NCBI RefSeq assembly: GCF_003013395.1
Contig: NZ_PXZM01000010.1
Location: forward strand, 93,515-157,514
Direction of reading: 5' to 3'
Length of the DNA: 64,000 nucleotides
Source of the DNA: Brevibacillus fortis
Lineage (GTDB): Bacteria; Bacillota; Bacilli; Brevibacillales; Brevibacillaceae
Shown here: positions 42,701-52,845 of the stretch, piece after piece
Position numbering within the stretch: the first letter of the stretch is position 1
Layout: each line of letters begins with the position of its first letter
Made by a program: the position numbers and the translations under genes
The notes under the pieces: model-generated
Databases searched by the model: none
What the model saw: only the letters and a program-made list of their open reading frames with translations
Told to the model about the DNA's origin: nothing

Positions 42701-44299
42701 ATGAAAATTCACAGGTGGAAGCAAGGGGCCATGAGTGTATTTGTGGCAATGGCGTTGATTGCAGGCTGCTCCTCACAGCCAACCAATCAAGTAGGGAATG
42801 ACACAGCGGCCAAAGGTAACACATTAGTCATCGCTTCCTTGACAGACCCAGACTCGCTTGATATGCACAAAACGAGCTGGCTGAGTATGGAAAACAGTTT
42901 AATATACGAGCCTCTATTGACCCGCGATGCAACAGGCAAACTCCATCCGGGTTTGGCCGAGAAGTACGAAATCTCGCAGGACGGCAAGGTTTGGACATTT
43001 ATCCTCCGCAAAGATGTCCGCTATCACTCTGGCGATCCAATGACGGCAGTGTCCGTAAAAGATTCGTTTGACCGTTTGCTTGCCATTTCGCCTGTGAAGG
43101 GACTTGCAGGTCCGATTGAAAAAGTGGAAGCAACCGACGAGAATACGCTCAAGGTGCATTTTAGCCAACCGTTTGCCCCTTTTGTTAACGTCATTGTCGG
43201 AGGTTTAGTCTCGCCTCTTGATGCCAAAAAGGCAAAAGAATTAGGGGATGGGTTCTCAAATAGCCCATCCGCAACGGGGCCGATCATCTTTGACAAACGC
43301 GAGCGGGGTGCTTCGCTCACCTACAAGAAAAATCCTGACTATAAATGGGGGCCGGAGTACGCTGCCAACAAAGGTCCTCTGCAGGTGGACAGCATTATGT
43401 TCCGGCTTATGAAAGACGACGATACGCGACTGATGGAATTCAAAAAGGGTACGGTCCATGTGTTGTATGATGCGCCGCCGAACTCGGTTGCGGAGCTTGA
43501 GACACTGCCCGGAGTCAATATTGAGAAAGTGATGGACGTTGGAAACAAATACATCGCTTTTAACAATAAGCACCCGTTGTTTTCAGATGTCCGTCTGCGC
43601 AAAGCAGTAGCCCTCTCCGTAGATCGCGATCCGCTTGTTCAGGTAGCGTTGAACGGCTTCGGCAAGCCGGTCTATGGTCCATTGGCACCCACGATTTATG
43701 GCTACAGTGAAGCGATTGAAAGCAAGGCGAAGCAGTTGTATACGAGAGATTTAGGCAAAGCTAAGGAGTTGCTAGCGGAAGCAGGCTGGACGGACAGTAA
43801 TGGAGATGGCATCGTAGATAAGGACGGAAAGCCGTTGTCTGTAGAAATGCTCGTCTCTCAAGAGCCGGCATTTCAGCGAGCGGTGCAGATTTTGCAGAGC
43901 CAGCTGAAAGAAGCCGGTATTGATATGAAAATAAGCGTGCAAGAAATGACGACCATCAAAGAGCGCATTTCGAAAACGTCGTATGACATGGCTTTGATGT
44001 ACTACGGCTGGTTTGACGCTGATATCTTGTACCTCATCTTTGAAAAGAGCAATTCAACAAGCCGCACTCATTACAACAGCCCTGAGTTGGATGTTTTACT
44101 GAACAAAGGACGTTTGGAAATGAATGAGCAGGCGCGTCTCAAGATTTACGAAGATGCACAAGAGATTTTGCTAAATGATTTGCCGTGGGTCCCTTTATGG
44201 GTAAGTGAGACGGTTGTGGCAACTCGCGGGGTCAAAGGCTTTACGGTCAATCCGTACACGCAAGGTATCACGTTGCATGATGTCACGCTCGAAAAATAG
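42701..44299 (+). CDS. Peptide ABC transporter substrate-binding lipoprotein
   Basis: A 532-residue SBP_bac_5 (DppA/OppA) lipoprotein. Signal peptide with lipobox LIAGCSS (Cys about 24). Family signature LAEKYEISQDGKVWTFILRKDVRYHSGDPMTA. The SNPs-free middle contains ISPVKGLAGPIEKVEATDENTLKVHFSQPFAPF and the C-terminal AQEILLNDLPWVPLW. It captures di- or oligopeptides, or nickel/opine-like ligands in some members, for the permeases that follow. Good AGGGGGATG ribosome binding site, 25 bases after the regulator. Confidence 0.93.
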   Translation: MKIHRWKQGAMSVFVAMALIAGCSSQPTNQVGNDTAAKGNTLVIASLTDPDSLDMHKTSWLSMENSLIYEPLLTRDATGKLHPGLAEKYEISQDGKVWTFILRKDVRYHSGDPMTAVSVKDSFDRLLAISPVKGLAGPIEKVEATDENTLKVHFSQPFAPFVNVIVGGLVSPLDAKKAKELGDGFSNSPSATGPIIFDKRERGASLTYKKNPDYKWGPEYAANKGPLQVDSIMFRLMKDDDTRLMEFKKGTVHVLYDAPPNSVAELETLPGVNIEKVMDVGNKYIAFNNKHPLFSDVRLRKAVALSVDRDPLVQVALNGFGKPVYGPLAPTIYGYSEAIESKAKQLYTRDLGKAKELLAEAGWTDSNGDGIVDKDGKPLSVEMLVSQEPAFQRAVQILQSQLKEAGIDMKISVQEMTTIKERISKTSYDMALMYYGWFDADILYLIFEKSNSTSRTHYNSPELDVLLNKGRLEMNEQARLKIYEDAQEILLNDLPWVPLWVSETVVATRGVKGFTVNPYTQGITLHDVTLEK

Positions 44300-44316
44300 A
44301 CAACGGAGGTGAAGGC

Positions 44317-45237
44317 ATGCGCCGATATGTCGTAAAAAGAATACTTTCACTGGTGGGTACATTGCTTGGCGTATCCGTCCTGATCTTCTTGATGGTGCAC
44401 CTCATTCCGGGCGATCCCGCAACACAAATACTCGGCCAGTTTGCAACACCAGAGGCCATCAGTCAATTGAGAGCGAAACTTGGTCTTGACCAACCATTGT
44501 GGCAGCAATACATGCGATTTGTCGGCAACCTGTTCACTGGCGATTTGGGAACATCGTTATTCACTGGCGAAAAGGTCTGGGATCAGATTATGAACCGTTT
44601 CCCGATCACCATGCAGCTTGCCACCCTTAGTGTAATCATTGCCGCAATATTCGGTATCTTGCTAGGCACCATTGCTGCCGTCAAACAAAACACCATCATC
44701 GATCGGCTTGTGGTGCTTACCTCGTTACTCGGTATTTCGGCACCCGGCTTCTGGATTGCCTTGTTTCTCATCTGGGTTTTTGCTTACAAGTTGGCCTTGT
44801 TTCCGATTTCCGGCTATGAGGGGATTCACTCCCTGCTGCTGCCAGCGATCACCTTGGGTATGGCGGAAGCGGGGATGATCGCCCGAATGACCCGATCCAG
44901 TATGTTGGAAGTCATCAAGCAGGATTACATGCGGACAGCCGAGGCCAAGGGGGCGGCGCTTTTCCGAATCATAGTGAGCCACGGTCTTCCGAATGCCATT
45001 ATTCCAGTTGTCACGATGATAGGGTTACAGTTCGGTTCGCTTATGGCTGGGGCTGTGGTGGTGGAAACTGTGTTTACTCTGCAAGGGATCGGCAGCCTAG
45101 CGATTGAGGCGATCGGTAAACGGGATATGCCGACCATACAAGGCATGGTGTTTTTCATGGCGTTGATTTTTGCCTTAACCAATTTGATCGTGGATCTCAT
45201 TTACAGCCGGATTGATCCGAGAATCCATTTCGACTAA
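44317..45237 (+). CDS. Dipeptide-type ABC transporter permease (DppB-like)
   Basis: A 306-residue integral membrane permease with six TM segments. It shows the DppB pattern MRRYVVKRILSLVGTLLGVSVLIFLMVHLIPGDPA and the cytoplasmic coupling loop EVIKQDYMRTAEAKGAALFRIIVSHGLPNA (EAA motif). It pairs with the next permease to form the channel. ACGGAGGTG ribosome binding site, 17 bases after the binding-protein gene. Confidence 0.94.
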   Translation: MRRYVVKRILSLVGTLLGVSVLIFLMVHLIPGDPATQILGQFATPEAISQLRAKLGLDQPLWQQYMRFVGNLFTGDLGTSLFTGEKVWDQIMNRFPITMQLATLSVIIAAIFGILLGTIAAVKQNTIIDRLVVLTSLLGISAPGFWIALFLIWVFAYKLALFPISGYEGIHSLLLPAITLGMAEAGMIARMTRSSMLEVIKQDYMRTAEAKGAALFRIIVSHGLPNAIIPVVTMIGLQFGSLMAGAVVVETVFTLQGIGSLAIEAIGKRDMPTIQGMVFFMALIFALTNLIVDLIYSRIDPRIHFD

Positions 45238-45252
45238 GGAAGGAGCGGATAG

Positions 45253-46107
45253 ATGGTGAACATTAATCGTCCGGAGTCGTATTGGGTAGGGATGGGCAAA
45301 CGGCTGAGACGCAATAAGACAGCAATGGCGGGTGTGGTCATCCTACTCGTCTTTACACTGGGATCGCTTCTTGCTCCAGTCGTTGCCCCTCATCCTGTCG
45401 AACAAATGAACTTTAACAGCCGATTAAGCGCTCCGAGTCTGACTCATCTTCTCGGAACAGATGATTTTGGCAGAGATATTTTTTCCCGTTTGTTGCACGG
45501 GGGGCGAATTTCCTTGCTGATGGGTCTGATAACGGTTGTGCTTTCTACCTTGGTAGGGGTAACGCTCGGTATTATCGCGGGCTATTATCGTCGCGTGGAT
45601 CTGTTTATCATGCAGGGCATGGATATTCTCATGTCACTTCCCGCACTGCTTCTGGCGATCGCTGTCATTGCGGTCTTGGGTCCTGGGTTAACGAACGCCA
45701 TGATTGCGGTAGTGATTGCCGTTATTCCGTCTTATGTGCGGGTCGTTCGCTCTGCGGTCTTATCCATCAGGGAAAAAGAGTACATTGAGGCTGTTCGCGC
45801 TCTGGGGATCAGAGACTGGCAGATTTTGCTGAAGCATATTCTACCCAATATTCTCTCCCCGATCATCGTGCTTTCCACCATTCAATTCGGTGTTAGTATT
45901 TTGGCGGCAGCGGCCTTGAGCTTTCTCGGACTGGGTGCGCAACCGCCGATGCCAGAGTGGGGAGCCATGGTTTTTGTCGGCAAGGCATTCTTGAGTCAGG
46001 CCTGGTGGATGTCCATTTTTCCTGGATTGGCCATTATGCTGGTTGTCCTTGGCTTCAATCTGTTAGGTGACGGATTACGGGATGCATTCGACCCGAAAAC
46101 GAGGTAA
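45253..46107 (+). CDS. Dipeptide-type ABC transporter permease (DppC-like)
   Basis: A 284-residue permease with six TM segments: N-terminal RNKTAMAGVVILLVFTLGSLLAP, then HLLGTDDFGRDIFSRLLHGGRISLLMGLI (DppC hallmark) and the EAA loop EYIEAVRALGIRDWQILLKHILPNILSPI. Paired with the preceding DppB-like gene, 15 bases apart, AAGGAAGGAG ribosome binding site. Confidence 0.94.
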   Translation: MVNINRPESYWVGMGKRLRRNKTAMAGVVILLVFTLGSLLAPVVAPHPVEQMNFNSRLSAPSLTHLLGTDDFGRDIFSRLLHGGRISLLMGLITVVLSTLVGVTLGIIAGYYRRVDLFIMQGMDILMSLPALLLAIAVIAVLGPGLTNAMIAVVIAVIPSYVRVVRSAVLSIREKEYIEAVRALGIRDWQILLKHILPNILSPIIVLSTIQFGVSILAAAALSFLGLGAQPPMPEWGAMVFVGKAFLSQAWWMSIFPGLAIMLVVLGFNLLGDGLRDAFDPKTR

Positions 46108-46129
46108 TGGATGAAGGGGGCACGAGCTG

Positions 46130-47119
46130 ATGAAAGAAGTACTCTTGGAAGTAAATGATTTACGCTTGCAGTTTAAGACGGATAAGGGCGAGCTACCAGC
46201 GCTGCAAGGCATTTCTTTTCAACTGAAAAAAGGTGAGACGGTAGCGTTGGTAGGGGAGTCTGGCTGTGGAAAAAGCGTGACGTCCCTGGCGATTATGGGA
46301 CTCTTGTCTCGGTCGAATGCACACATGGAGGGAAGCATTCGGTTTCGTGATACCTTATTGAACCAATTGAGTATCAGTGAACTTCGCAACATTCGCGGCA
46401 AGGATATCGCGATGATTTTTCAGGAACCGATGACGTCACTCAATCCGGTCCATACGATTGGTAAACAGCTAGAGGAAGTGTATCGGCTGCATACCGATTT
46501 ATCGAAAAAAGAACGCCAAGCAAAAGCGATTGAGATGCTCAAAAAAGTGGGCGTGCCGAGGGCAGAAGACATCATGCGGGAATATCCCCATCAGCTATCA
46601 GGTGGGATGAAACAGCGCGTCATGATTGCTATGGCGATGGCTTGTAACCCAGATTTATTGATCGCGGACGAGCCGACGACCGCACTGGATGTGACCATAC
46701 AAGCGCAAATTTTGGAACTGATGAACGATCTGAAGGAGACCGATCATACTTCCCTGTTGCTCATTACGCATGACTTGGGTGTCGTGGCTGAAATGGCTGA
46801 TCGTGTACTTGTGATGTACTACGGGGAGATCGTAGAGGAAGCTGACGTTGCCAGTCTGTTTTCGAATCCGAAGCATCCGTATACGATTGGGCTTTTGCGA
46901 TGCATCCCGGATCTGGATGAGGAGGAGAAGCTGCGCCTCGATCCGATTGAAGGCAGTGTCCCGCTATTGGGTGAAGTGACACAAGGGTGTGCATTCCGCT
47001 TCCGCTGCTCGCAGGCCGAGGAGCGATGTCACCAAGAAAAACCGCCGCTGATGGCAACAGGCACAGGTACACAGGCCGTTCGATGCTGGCTGTACCAGAA
47101 CAAGGAGATGGCGGTATGA
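46130..47119 (+). CDS. Peptide ABC transporter ATP-binding protein (DppD-like)
   Basis: A 329-residue ATPase. Walker [10 protein letters not shown]-loop [10 protein letters not shown], signature LSGGMKQR, Walker [15 protein letters not shown]-loop THDLG. The C-terminus carries the OppD/F-type extension with [15 protein letters not shown], a Cys motif that binds a 4Fe-4S cluster in some Dpp ATPases. Its stop overlaps the next gene's start by four bases. Confidence 0.94.
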   Translation: MKEVLLEVNDLRLQFKTDKGELPALQGISFQLKKGETVALVGESGCGKSVTSLAIMGLLSRSNAHMEGSIRFRDTLLNQLSISELRNIRGKDIAMIFQEPMTSLNPVHTIGKQLEEVYRLHTDLSKKERQAKAIEMLKKVGVPRAEDIMREYPHQLSGGMKQRVMIAMAMACNPDLLIADEPTTALDVTIQAQILELMNDLKETDHTSLLLITHDLGVVAEMADRVLVMYYGEIVEEADVASLFSNPKHPYTIGLLRCIPDLDEEEKLRLDPIEGSVPLLGEVTQGCAFRFRCSQAEERCHQEKPPLMATGTGTQAVRCWLYQNKEMAV

Positions 47120-48123
47120 GCGATATCTTGTTATCGGTAAATGAATTAAAAACGTATTTTCCCATTAGCAAAGGACTGTTTCGCAATAGTGACGAAATGA
47201 TCAAGGCAGTCGATGGGGTTTCTTTCCAGTTGCGAAAAGGCGAAACACTTGGGTTGGTAGGAGAGAGCGGTTGTGGCAAGTCAACAACGGGGCGCAGCAT
47301 CATGCGACTCATCGAGCCGACGGGTGGAACGATTGAATTTGAGGGGCAAAACATTTCGGATATGTCGGCTGCACGTTTTCGTCCACTCCGCAAACGAATG
47401 CAAATTGTGTTTCAGGACCCGTATGCGTCGTTAAATCCACGAATGACCGTGCAAGGAGCTTTGGAGGAAGCGTTAGGCGTCAAAGACCCGAAGATGTCTG
47501 CGAAAGAAAGGCGCGATCAAGTAAGAGAACTGCTTCAAATGGTCGGACTGAATGCTCAATACGCTACTCGCTTTCCGCATGAGTTTAGCGGAGGACAGCG
47601 ACAGCGGATCGGGATCGCTCGCGCACTGGCAGTGGAACCTTCATTGATCGTAGCAGATGAGCCGGTTTCAGCACTTGACGTCTCCATTCAGGCGCAGATC
47701 GTGAATCTGCTGCAGGATTTGCAGCAACGTCTAGGCTTGAGCTATCTGTTTATTTCACACGATCTCGGTGTCGTCCGTCACATCAGCGACCGAATTGCGG
47801 TGATGTATCTCGGACGAATCGTCGAAATCGCGAGCAAAAAAGATTTGTTTACGCGCCCGTTACATCCATACACAGAAGCGCTCATGTCAGCAGTTCCCAA
47901 AGCCAATCCGTTTCGGAAGAAGGAGCGAATTGTTCTTTCGGGGGATGTTCCCTCTCCGGCGAATGTCCCAGTGGGGTGTGCGTTTCATACCAGGTGCTCT
48001 TATGCTACGGATATTTGCCGAACAGTGCGTCCTGTCGCTACATTAGCTTCGCCACAACATTATGTTGCTTGTCATTTATATGGAACAGAAGGGATGAAGT
48101 ACATTGAAAATCGAACGAATTGA
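47116..48123 (+). CDS. Peptide ABC transporter ATP-binding protein (DppF-like)
   Basis: A 335-residue ATPase, the second of the pair. Walker [12 protein letters not shown], signature [15 protein letters not shown], Walker [15 protein letters not shown]-loop [13 protein letters not shown]-terminal extension [15 protein letters not shown] with the Cys motif. ATG at 47116 overlaps the preceding TGA (ATGA); a much longer frame to 46987 lies inside the DppD-like gene and is rejected. The stop overlaps the racemase gene start by 20 bases. Confidence 0.94.
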   Translation: MSDILLSVNELKTYFPISKGLFRNSDEMIKAVDGVSFQLRKGETLGLVGESGCGKSTTGRSIMRLIEPTGGTIEFEGQNISDMSAARFRPLRKRMQIVFQDPYASLNPRMTVQGALEEALGVKDPKMSAKERRDQVRELLQMVGLNAQYATRFPHEFSGGQRQRIGIARALAVEPSLIVADEPVSALDVSIQAQIVNLLQDLQQRLGLSYLFISHDLGVVRHISDRIAVMYLGRIVEIASKKDLFTRPLHPYTEALMSAVPKANPFRKKERIVLSGDVPSPANVPVGCAFHTRCSYATDICRTVRPVATLASPQHYVACHLYGTEGMKYIENRTN

Positions 48124-49216
48124 ACTGCAGCAACTACACATGCCACTTCGTTTCCGTTTTGAAACGAGCTTTGGATATACGACCATCAAGGAACTCATTC
48201 TGGTCAGTGTGTATGGAGAGGGAGAGGTAGGGCACGCAGAAAGTGTGGCGATGTCCGCCCCTTATTATAGTGAAGAAACGACAGAGACAGCTTGGCACAT
48301 GATGGGAAAGTTTATGATTCCAAAGCTGTTCACGAGTGAGATCGAGACCCCGGAGGATGTGGATCGGCTGTTTGCCCCTATTCGCCGCAATAACATGGCG
48401 AAGGCGGCTTTAGAAGGCGCAATCTGGGATCTCTACAGCAAGCAAAAAGGAATCTCTCTCGCCAAAGCATTAGGAGGAGAGAAATCTGTCATCGATGTCG
48501 GGATCAGTATCGGCATTGAACCAACAGTGGAACAGGTGTTGGCAAAAGTAGAGCGCCATCTCGGTGAGGGCTACAAGAAGATCAAGGTAAAGATCAAGCC
48601 GGGCTTTGACGTAGAGGTGATTCGAGCGATCCGCGAACGCTTTGGCGAGGGTGTCCCGCTGATGGCGGATGCGAACTCCGCTTATACAATGGAGCATTTG
48701 GATGTGATGAAGGAGCTGGATCAATATGGGCTGATGATGATCGAACAGCCACTCGCACATGACGACATTATCGATCATGCCAAGCTGCAAAGGGAGCTGT
48801 CCACTCCAATCTGTCTTGATGAAAGCATTCATAATGTGGATGATGCCAGAAAAGCGATAGAGCTAGGTAGCTGCGGCATTATTAATATCAAGGTGGGGAG
48901 GGTCGGTGGGCTAACAGAGTCCAAACGCATACACGACTTGTGTCAGGCACACGACATCCCGGTTTGGTGCGGAGGCATGATTGAGTCTGGTGTTGGCCGC
49001 GCACACAACATTGCGATTACCTCTTTGCCGAATTTTACGATCCCAGGTGATACAGCCGCATCCAGCCGTTACTGGGAGGAAGACATTGTGGAAAATGGTG
49101 TAGAGTTGATGGCTCCCGGTCAATTGGCAGTTCCAGATAGCCCGGGCATCGGTTATACCCTAAACCAAAAGGCAATTGGCAACTATGTGATTCGTACGGC
49201 AAACTTCCGGCCTTAA
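48104..49216 (+). CDS. N-succinylamino acid racemase / OSBS-type enolase superfamily enzyme
   Basis: A 370-residue muconate-lactonising-type enolase-superfamily enzyme. Catalytic residues fall at the positions known for NSAR/OSBS: KVK (Lys161, Lys163), Asp189 (MADAN), Glu214 (IEQP), Asp239 (LDES) and Lys263 (NIKVGRVGG); [15 protein letters not shown] is the subfamily-specific region. Such enzymes make o-succinylbenzoate in menaquinone synthesis or racemise N-succinyl/N-acyl amino acids. No men genes are nearby, and the peptide operon context favours the racemase role, or both. TTG start at 48104 with GAAGGGATG eight bases upstream. Confidence 0.92.
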   Translation: MKIERIELQQLHMPLRFRFETSFGYTTIKELILVSVYGEGEVGHAESVAMSAPYYSEETTETAWHMMGKFMIPKLFTSEIETPEDVDRLFAPIRRNNMAKAALEGAIWDLYSKQKGISLAKALGGEKSVIDVGISIGIEPTVEQVLAKVERHLGEGYKKIKVKIKPGFDVEVIRAIRERFGEGVPLMADANSAYTMEHLDVMKELDQYGLMMIEQPLAHDDIIDHAKLQRELSTPICLDESIHNVDDARKAIELGSCGIINIKVGRVGGLTESKRIHDLCQAHDIPVWCGGMIESGVGRAHNIAITSLPNFTIPGDTAASSRYWEEDIVENGVELMAPGQLAVPDSPGIGYTLNQKAIGNYVIRTANFRP

Positions 49217-49242
49217 CAAAAACTGAAAAGGGGAGAAAGAGC

Positions 49243-50679
49243 ATGGCGGATTGGGTTCAATCGTTTGAGGAATACGCGCAAAAGCTGCTTGCAGAGGCAA
49301 AAGTAACCGGAACAGCAGTTGGATTGGCAGAGCAAGGAGAGATGGGATATTTCCATGGATTTGGCTTGGCTGACAATACAGAGGATGCAAAAGCATTAAC
49401 CCCTGATACAGTGTTTGGCATCGGTTCCGCGACCAAGTCATTTACTTGCGTGGCGATCATGCAGCTCCAGGATGCAGGAAAGCTCTCTGTGCATGATCCT
49501 GTCATCAAGTATCTCCCAGAGCTCCGTACGCCTAATGAAGCTTATACTCGGGAGATCACGATCCATCATCTGATGACACATACCGCCGGCTTCCCTCCCT
49601 TGGATACATTAGCTGGTGCGATGAAAAGAAGTATTCTGAAGGGTGGGGACGTTAAGTCCTCTAGCTCCGGTCTTGAGTTTGATCTCGATACAGTGGAAGA
49701 GATCAATACAAAAGAAGAATTCATGGCCTACATTGGCAAGCTGGATTACGAGTTTCTAGGTGCGCCTGGAACGGAGTTTAGCTACTCCAACGACAGTTAT
49801 GCCATGCTCGGTCTGATTATTGAAAGAGTGAGTGGGATATCTTACGAGCAGTTTGTGCATGACCATATTTTGGAGCCAGCCGGGATGAAGAACAGTGCCT
49901 TTCTCGTCGAAGATTTGCCAGAGGGAGCAGAGGTAGCTACCTTGTTTACCCGAAAAAGTCCAAAGGATGGCGGTGAGGTATACCGTTCACCCTCGTGGTG
50001 GGATTCACCATCGATGCGCTCCGCTGGTTTTCTGAAATCGACGATTCACGACCTATTGCGCTATACCGAAATATTCAGAACGGGTGGATTGGTGGGCGAG
50101 AATCGCTTGCTCTCACCCGAGAGTGTGCAGGACATGACGGCGCCTCATTTCTCGATTTCGCCGTTTCAGGCATATGGCTATGGATTGTTTGTAGCCAATT
50201 GTCATGATGGAACACTCATTGAGCACGGTGGAGCGATCAAGGGAGTTGCGGCACAAATCTTTGTCTTCCCGGAGCGTAATCTGACAGGAGCCATTCTCAT
50301 GAACACAGATGGCGGTCCGATGGCGGATTTGATGCACGGCATTTTGAATGCGACCAATGGACGTTCTACGGATACGGTACCGTTCCAATATCCGGATTAT
50401 GAGCTGGCTGTAGAAGCACTCCCTGCATTTACAGGCGAGTACCGCTCTTCCGAAGGGGCGATCGTATCGGTTGAAATCGAAGAAAATGAGCTGGTAGCAA
50501 AGAGTAACGGGACGAATATTCCACTTCGTTCAGTGGGAGAAGACAGCTTCGTCATGAAGCGCGGAGAAACCGACGCGTTTATCCGCTTTGTACGAGATGA
50601 GGCAGGAGTAGTCACACGGATGGGCTTTGGTGCTCGTCAGCTGATAAAGGTCTTTGCTGAAAAAGAACAAACCGCATAA
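49243..50679 (+). CDS. Serine hydrolase, beta-lactamase/D-peptidase (SxxK) family
   Basis: A 478-residue class C beta-lactamase-related hydrolase. Active-site motifs: SATK (SxxK, about residue 67), YSN (FSYSNDSYAML) and EHGGAIKG (HxG-type third motif). A C-terminal lipocalin-like beta domain (about 380-478) resembles that of D-aminopeptidases and DUF3471-type hydrolases. No signal peptide, so it is cytoplasmic, which argues against a resistance or wall role and for D-amino-acid peptide or ester hydrolysis. Last gene of the operon, followed by a long hairpin. Confidence 0.92.
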   Translation: MADWVQSFEEYAQKLLAEAKVTGTAVGLAEQGEMGYFHGFGLADNTEDAKALTPDTVFGIGSATKSFTCVAIMQLQDAGKLSVHDPVIKYLPELRTPNEAYTREITIHHLMTHTAGFPPLDTLAGAMKRSILKGGDVKSSSSGLEFDLDTVEEINTKEEFMAYIGKLDYEFLGAPGTEFSYSNDSYAMLGLIIERVSGISYEQFVHDHILEPAGMKNSAFLVEDLPEGAEVATLFTRKSPKDGGEVYRSPSWWDSPSMRSAGFLKSTIHDLLRYTEIFRTGGLVGENRLLSPESVQDMTAPHFSISPFQAYGYGLFVANCHDGTLIEHGGAIKGVAAQIFVFPERNLTGAILMNTDGGPMADLMHGILNATNGRSTDTVPFQYPDYELAVEALPAFTGEYRSSEGAIVSVEIEENELVAKSNGTNIPLRSVGEDSFVMKRGETDAFIRFVRDEAGVVTRMGFGARQLIKVFAEKEQTA

Positions 50680-50738
50680 ATAGAAAGAACGCGTACCTGC
50701 AAGAGCTCATGCTTGCGAGGTGCGCGTTCTTTCTATTT
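50678..50738. terminator. Long bidirectional terminator
   Basis: AAATAGAAAGAACGCG (50678-50693) is exactly complementary to 50723-50738, with an inner GCAAG/CTTGC helix. It separates the operon from the convergent MFS gene. Confidence 0.82.
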
Positions 50739-50750
50739 ATAGTAGAGGCG

Positions 50751-52064
50751 TTACGAAGAAAGGGTGACAGGACGCTGCTGCTCCTCTACCATAGGTCGCT
50801 TCCAGTTCGGGTGGTGCTCCATTTGCCGGAACGAGCGGAAAAAGAACAGGCTAAGGCTGATACTTGCAAATATGATACCGCCAAAGAATAATAGAAGCCC
50901 CGGTGTTGCGATGTTTTTGGCGAGAAGAAAGGAGCACAGTGCATAGCTGACTGGCCCGAAGCCGACGGACATCAAGGAAAGCAATGACATGACACGACCG
51001 AGCATGTTGGCAGGGGCGATACTTTGAATGTAGGTGATAAACGGAATATTCGTCATACTGAGTGCCATTCCGATGAGAAAATGAGAGACAAGTCCAAAGG
51101 AAAGCTCCTCAATGAAATAATACGAGCTGATTCCAACTCCCATACATCCGAGAATGACAGGGAGTAACATAAATTTTCCACGGAATCCTTTAAACAATCC
51201 TGTCAAAATACCGCCGACAATCATGCCCACTCCAAGTGAGGTACTGAGTGAGCTAAAAGCACTCCCGTCCCATCCGAGGTCATTTACATGAATGGGAATG
51301 ATCATGTTAACTGGGCCGGAGAACATCATGTTGGTGAACAGTGATGTTGTTAAAATAAGAGCAAGGATCGGGATTGAATACGTAAAACGAATTCCTCCCA
51401 CGATATCTTTGAAATATGAGCTTGCCCTTGATTCTGTTGAAGACTCTGAAGTCGTGTCTTTGGTGTATGAGTGTGAATGGAGAGAGAGTACAAAGAGTGT
51501 TCCTACGAAGAAGGTGCATGCCAAAATCATAAACATGATCGGATAACTAACAGTTCCAATTAATAAGGCAGTAACTACCGGTCCGGCAACCAAGCTAATC
51601 TGATGGCATAGTTCCATTAAGCTGTTAGCTGGCGCAAGTTGTTCTCGAGAGACAAGAGAGGGTAGAATCGAGCTACGTGCTGGCCAAAAAAATGCATCGA
51701 CTGTCCCGAATAAAGCCGCCATGACATACAGGCTCACTGGGAACCAGGCGCCATTTCCTTGAAGCATAAGCAAACTGAAGCAGGCTAAAATAATTCCCCT
51801 AACCAAAAGGGAGGAAAACATAATCCATTTTCGATTCAAACGATCAGCAGCCACCCCGCCCGCCAGCATAAACAGGAGACGGGGGATGGACAGACAGATC
51901 AAAGTCGTGCCGAGGATTGCTCCTGAGCCCATGGCATTCACGATATACCAGTTGAGCAGGATGAAGAAAGCTCCGTCAGCCATTGCCGAAAATAAAGTGC
52001 CGCACCATAACCGGACAAACGATCCATTTTTCCAAAGGGAATTATTTGTCGCCAGAGTGCTCAT
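50751..52064 (-). CDS. MFS transporter, MFS_3/efflux type
   Basis: A 437-residue permease with about 12 TM segments. SFVRLWCGTLFSAMADGAFFILLNWYIVN and ADRLNRKWIMFSSLLVRGI (motif A) fit the MFS_3 group with macrolide and siderophore exporters. It starts inside the upstream regulator gene (23-base overlap), so expression is coupled to it. Substrate unknown. Confidence 0.9.
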   Translation of the reverse strand: MSTLATNNSLWKNGSFVRLWCGTLFSAMADGAFFILLNWYIVNAMGSGAILGTTLICLSIPRLLFMLAGGVAADRLNRKWIMFSSLLVRGIILACFSLLMLQGNGAWFPVSLYVMAALFGTVDAFFWPARSSILPSLVSREQLAPANSLMELCHQISLVAGPVVTALLIGTVSYPIMFMILACTFFVGTLFVLSLHSHSYTKDTTSESSTESRASSYFKDIVGGIRFTYSIPILALILTTSLFTNMMFSGPVNMIIPIHVNDLGWDGSAFSSLSTSLGVGMIVGGILTGLFKGFRGKFMLLPVILGCMGVGISSYYFIEELSFGLVSHFLIGMALSMTNIPFITYIQSIAPANMLGRVMSLLSLMSVGFGPVSYALCSFLLAKNIATPGLLLFFGGIIFASISLSLFFFRSFRQMEHHPNWKRPMVEEQQRPVTLSS

Positions 52065-52785
52065 CTCTATTTTCCTCCTTCTTTTTCTTCACCACAATTT
52101 TGCCGGTGAGATGCTTGAATTCAGACTGTTGGTGCTCATAGTTATCTGGCAAGGAATCGTCTTCTGCGACGTAGTAACGTTCATTCGTCATGAACCCGAC
52201 CGTGACCATGTAAAAGTTTTCAACCGTATCCTCCGCTTCTCCAGCAGCAATCCTCTCTAAGTAGCGATCTTCCATTTCGGATAGCTCCTCAAGTAAAGCC
52301 TGATATTTATTGAGCCAAGCAAATATTTCTTTCCGAGGTGCTTTCACTTCGGAGTTAACTGCAATTGCAGGAAGACGATCCTCTTGATCCGAAAAGAGCA
52401 TGAATGACTCGTCTGGTGCGTTATATAGGCGATTCATACTGGAGCGCAGGTGATTTAGCATCGTTTCCTGCAACAGGATGCTGTCTTCACGTAGGGAAGG
52501 CAGCAAATCATCACTAACCTTGAAGTCGTAAGCAACAGCCCGATAAAACTTTTGCACGATGCCGTTTTTTTCTTCCGTACGCACGACCTCAACGAAGCCG
52601 TGGCTTTCCAATTCCTTCAGGTGATAATGCACTTTAGAGGGCGAAAGGGAGAGAAGGGTCGCGAGCTGCTTGCCTGTGTATTCCTCCTTGACCAGCATCG
52701 TGATGATCTGTAGGCGCAAGGAATCACTGACAGCTTTTAATTGATCCAAAGTTTCCACAACTACGTATCGCTTCAAGTCGATCAA
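52042..52785 (-). CDS. ArsR-type winged-helix regulator
   Basis: A 247-residue regulator. The first 90 residues are an ArsR/HTH_20-type winged helix (LKAVSDSLRLQIITMLVKEEYTGKQLATLLSLSPSKVHYHLKELESHGFVEVV). The rest, about 150 residues, is a helical extension of unknown role, longer than a plain ArsR repressor. No metal-binding Cys motif is seen, so a drug or small-molecule sensor is more likely than a metal sensor. It overlaps the MFS gene and lies beside ACGTTCA repeats that may be its operator. Confidence 0.88.
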   Translation of the reverse strand: MIDLKRYVVVETLDQLKAVSDSLRLQIITMLVKEEYTGKQLATLLSLSPSKVHYHLKELESHGFVEVVRTEEKNGIVQKFYRAVAYDFKVSDDLLPSLREDSILLQETMLNHLRSSMNRLYNAPDESFMLFSDQEDRLPAIAVNSEVKAPRKEIFAWLNKYQALLEELSEMEDRYLERIAAGEAEDTVENFYMVTVGFMTNERYYVAEDDSLPDNYEHQQSEFKHLTGKIVVKKKKEENRDEHSGDK

Positions 52786-52796
52786 CCTCGTTTCGC

Positions 52797-52845
52797 TGAA
52801 CGTGAATGTTTTATTATTTTTAGACGTTCAGTTTTATTTGAACGT
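52797..52845. promoter_or_regulatory. ACGTTCA/TGAACGT operator-like repeats
   Basis: A perfect 7-bp inverted repeat, ACGTTCA (52824-52830) and TGAACGT (52839-52845), plus another TGAACGT at 52797-52803, in the 155-base space between the divergent ArsR-type and MFS genes. Likely binding sites for the ArsR-type regulator. Confidence 0.6.

Noticed and set aside
46987..47115. Upstream extension of the DppF-like ATPase
   Set aside because: Lies inside the DppD-like gene in another frame; the conserved protein begins at 47116.
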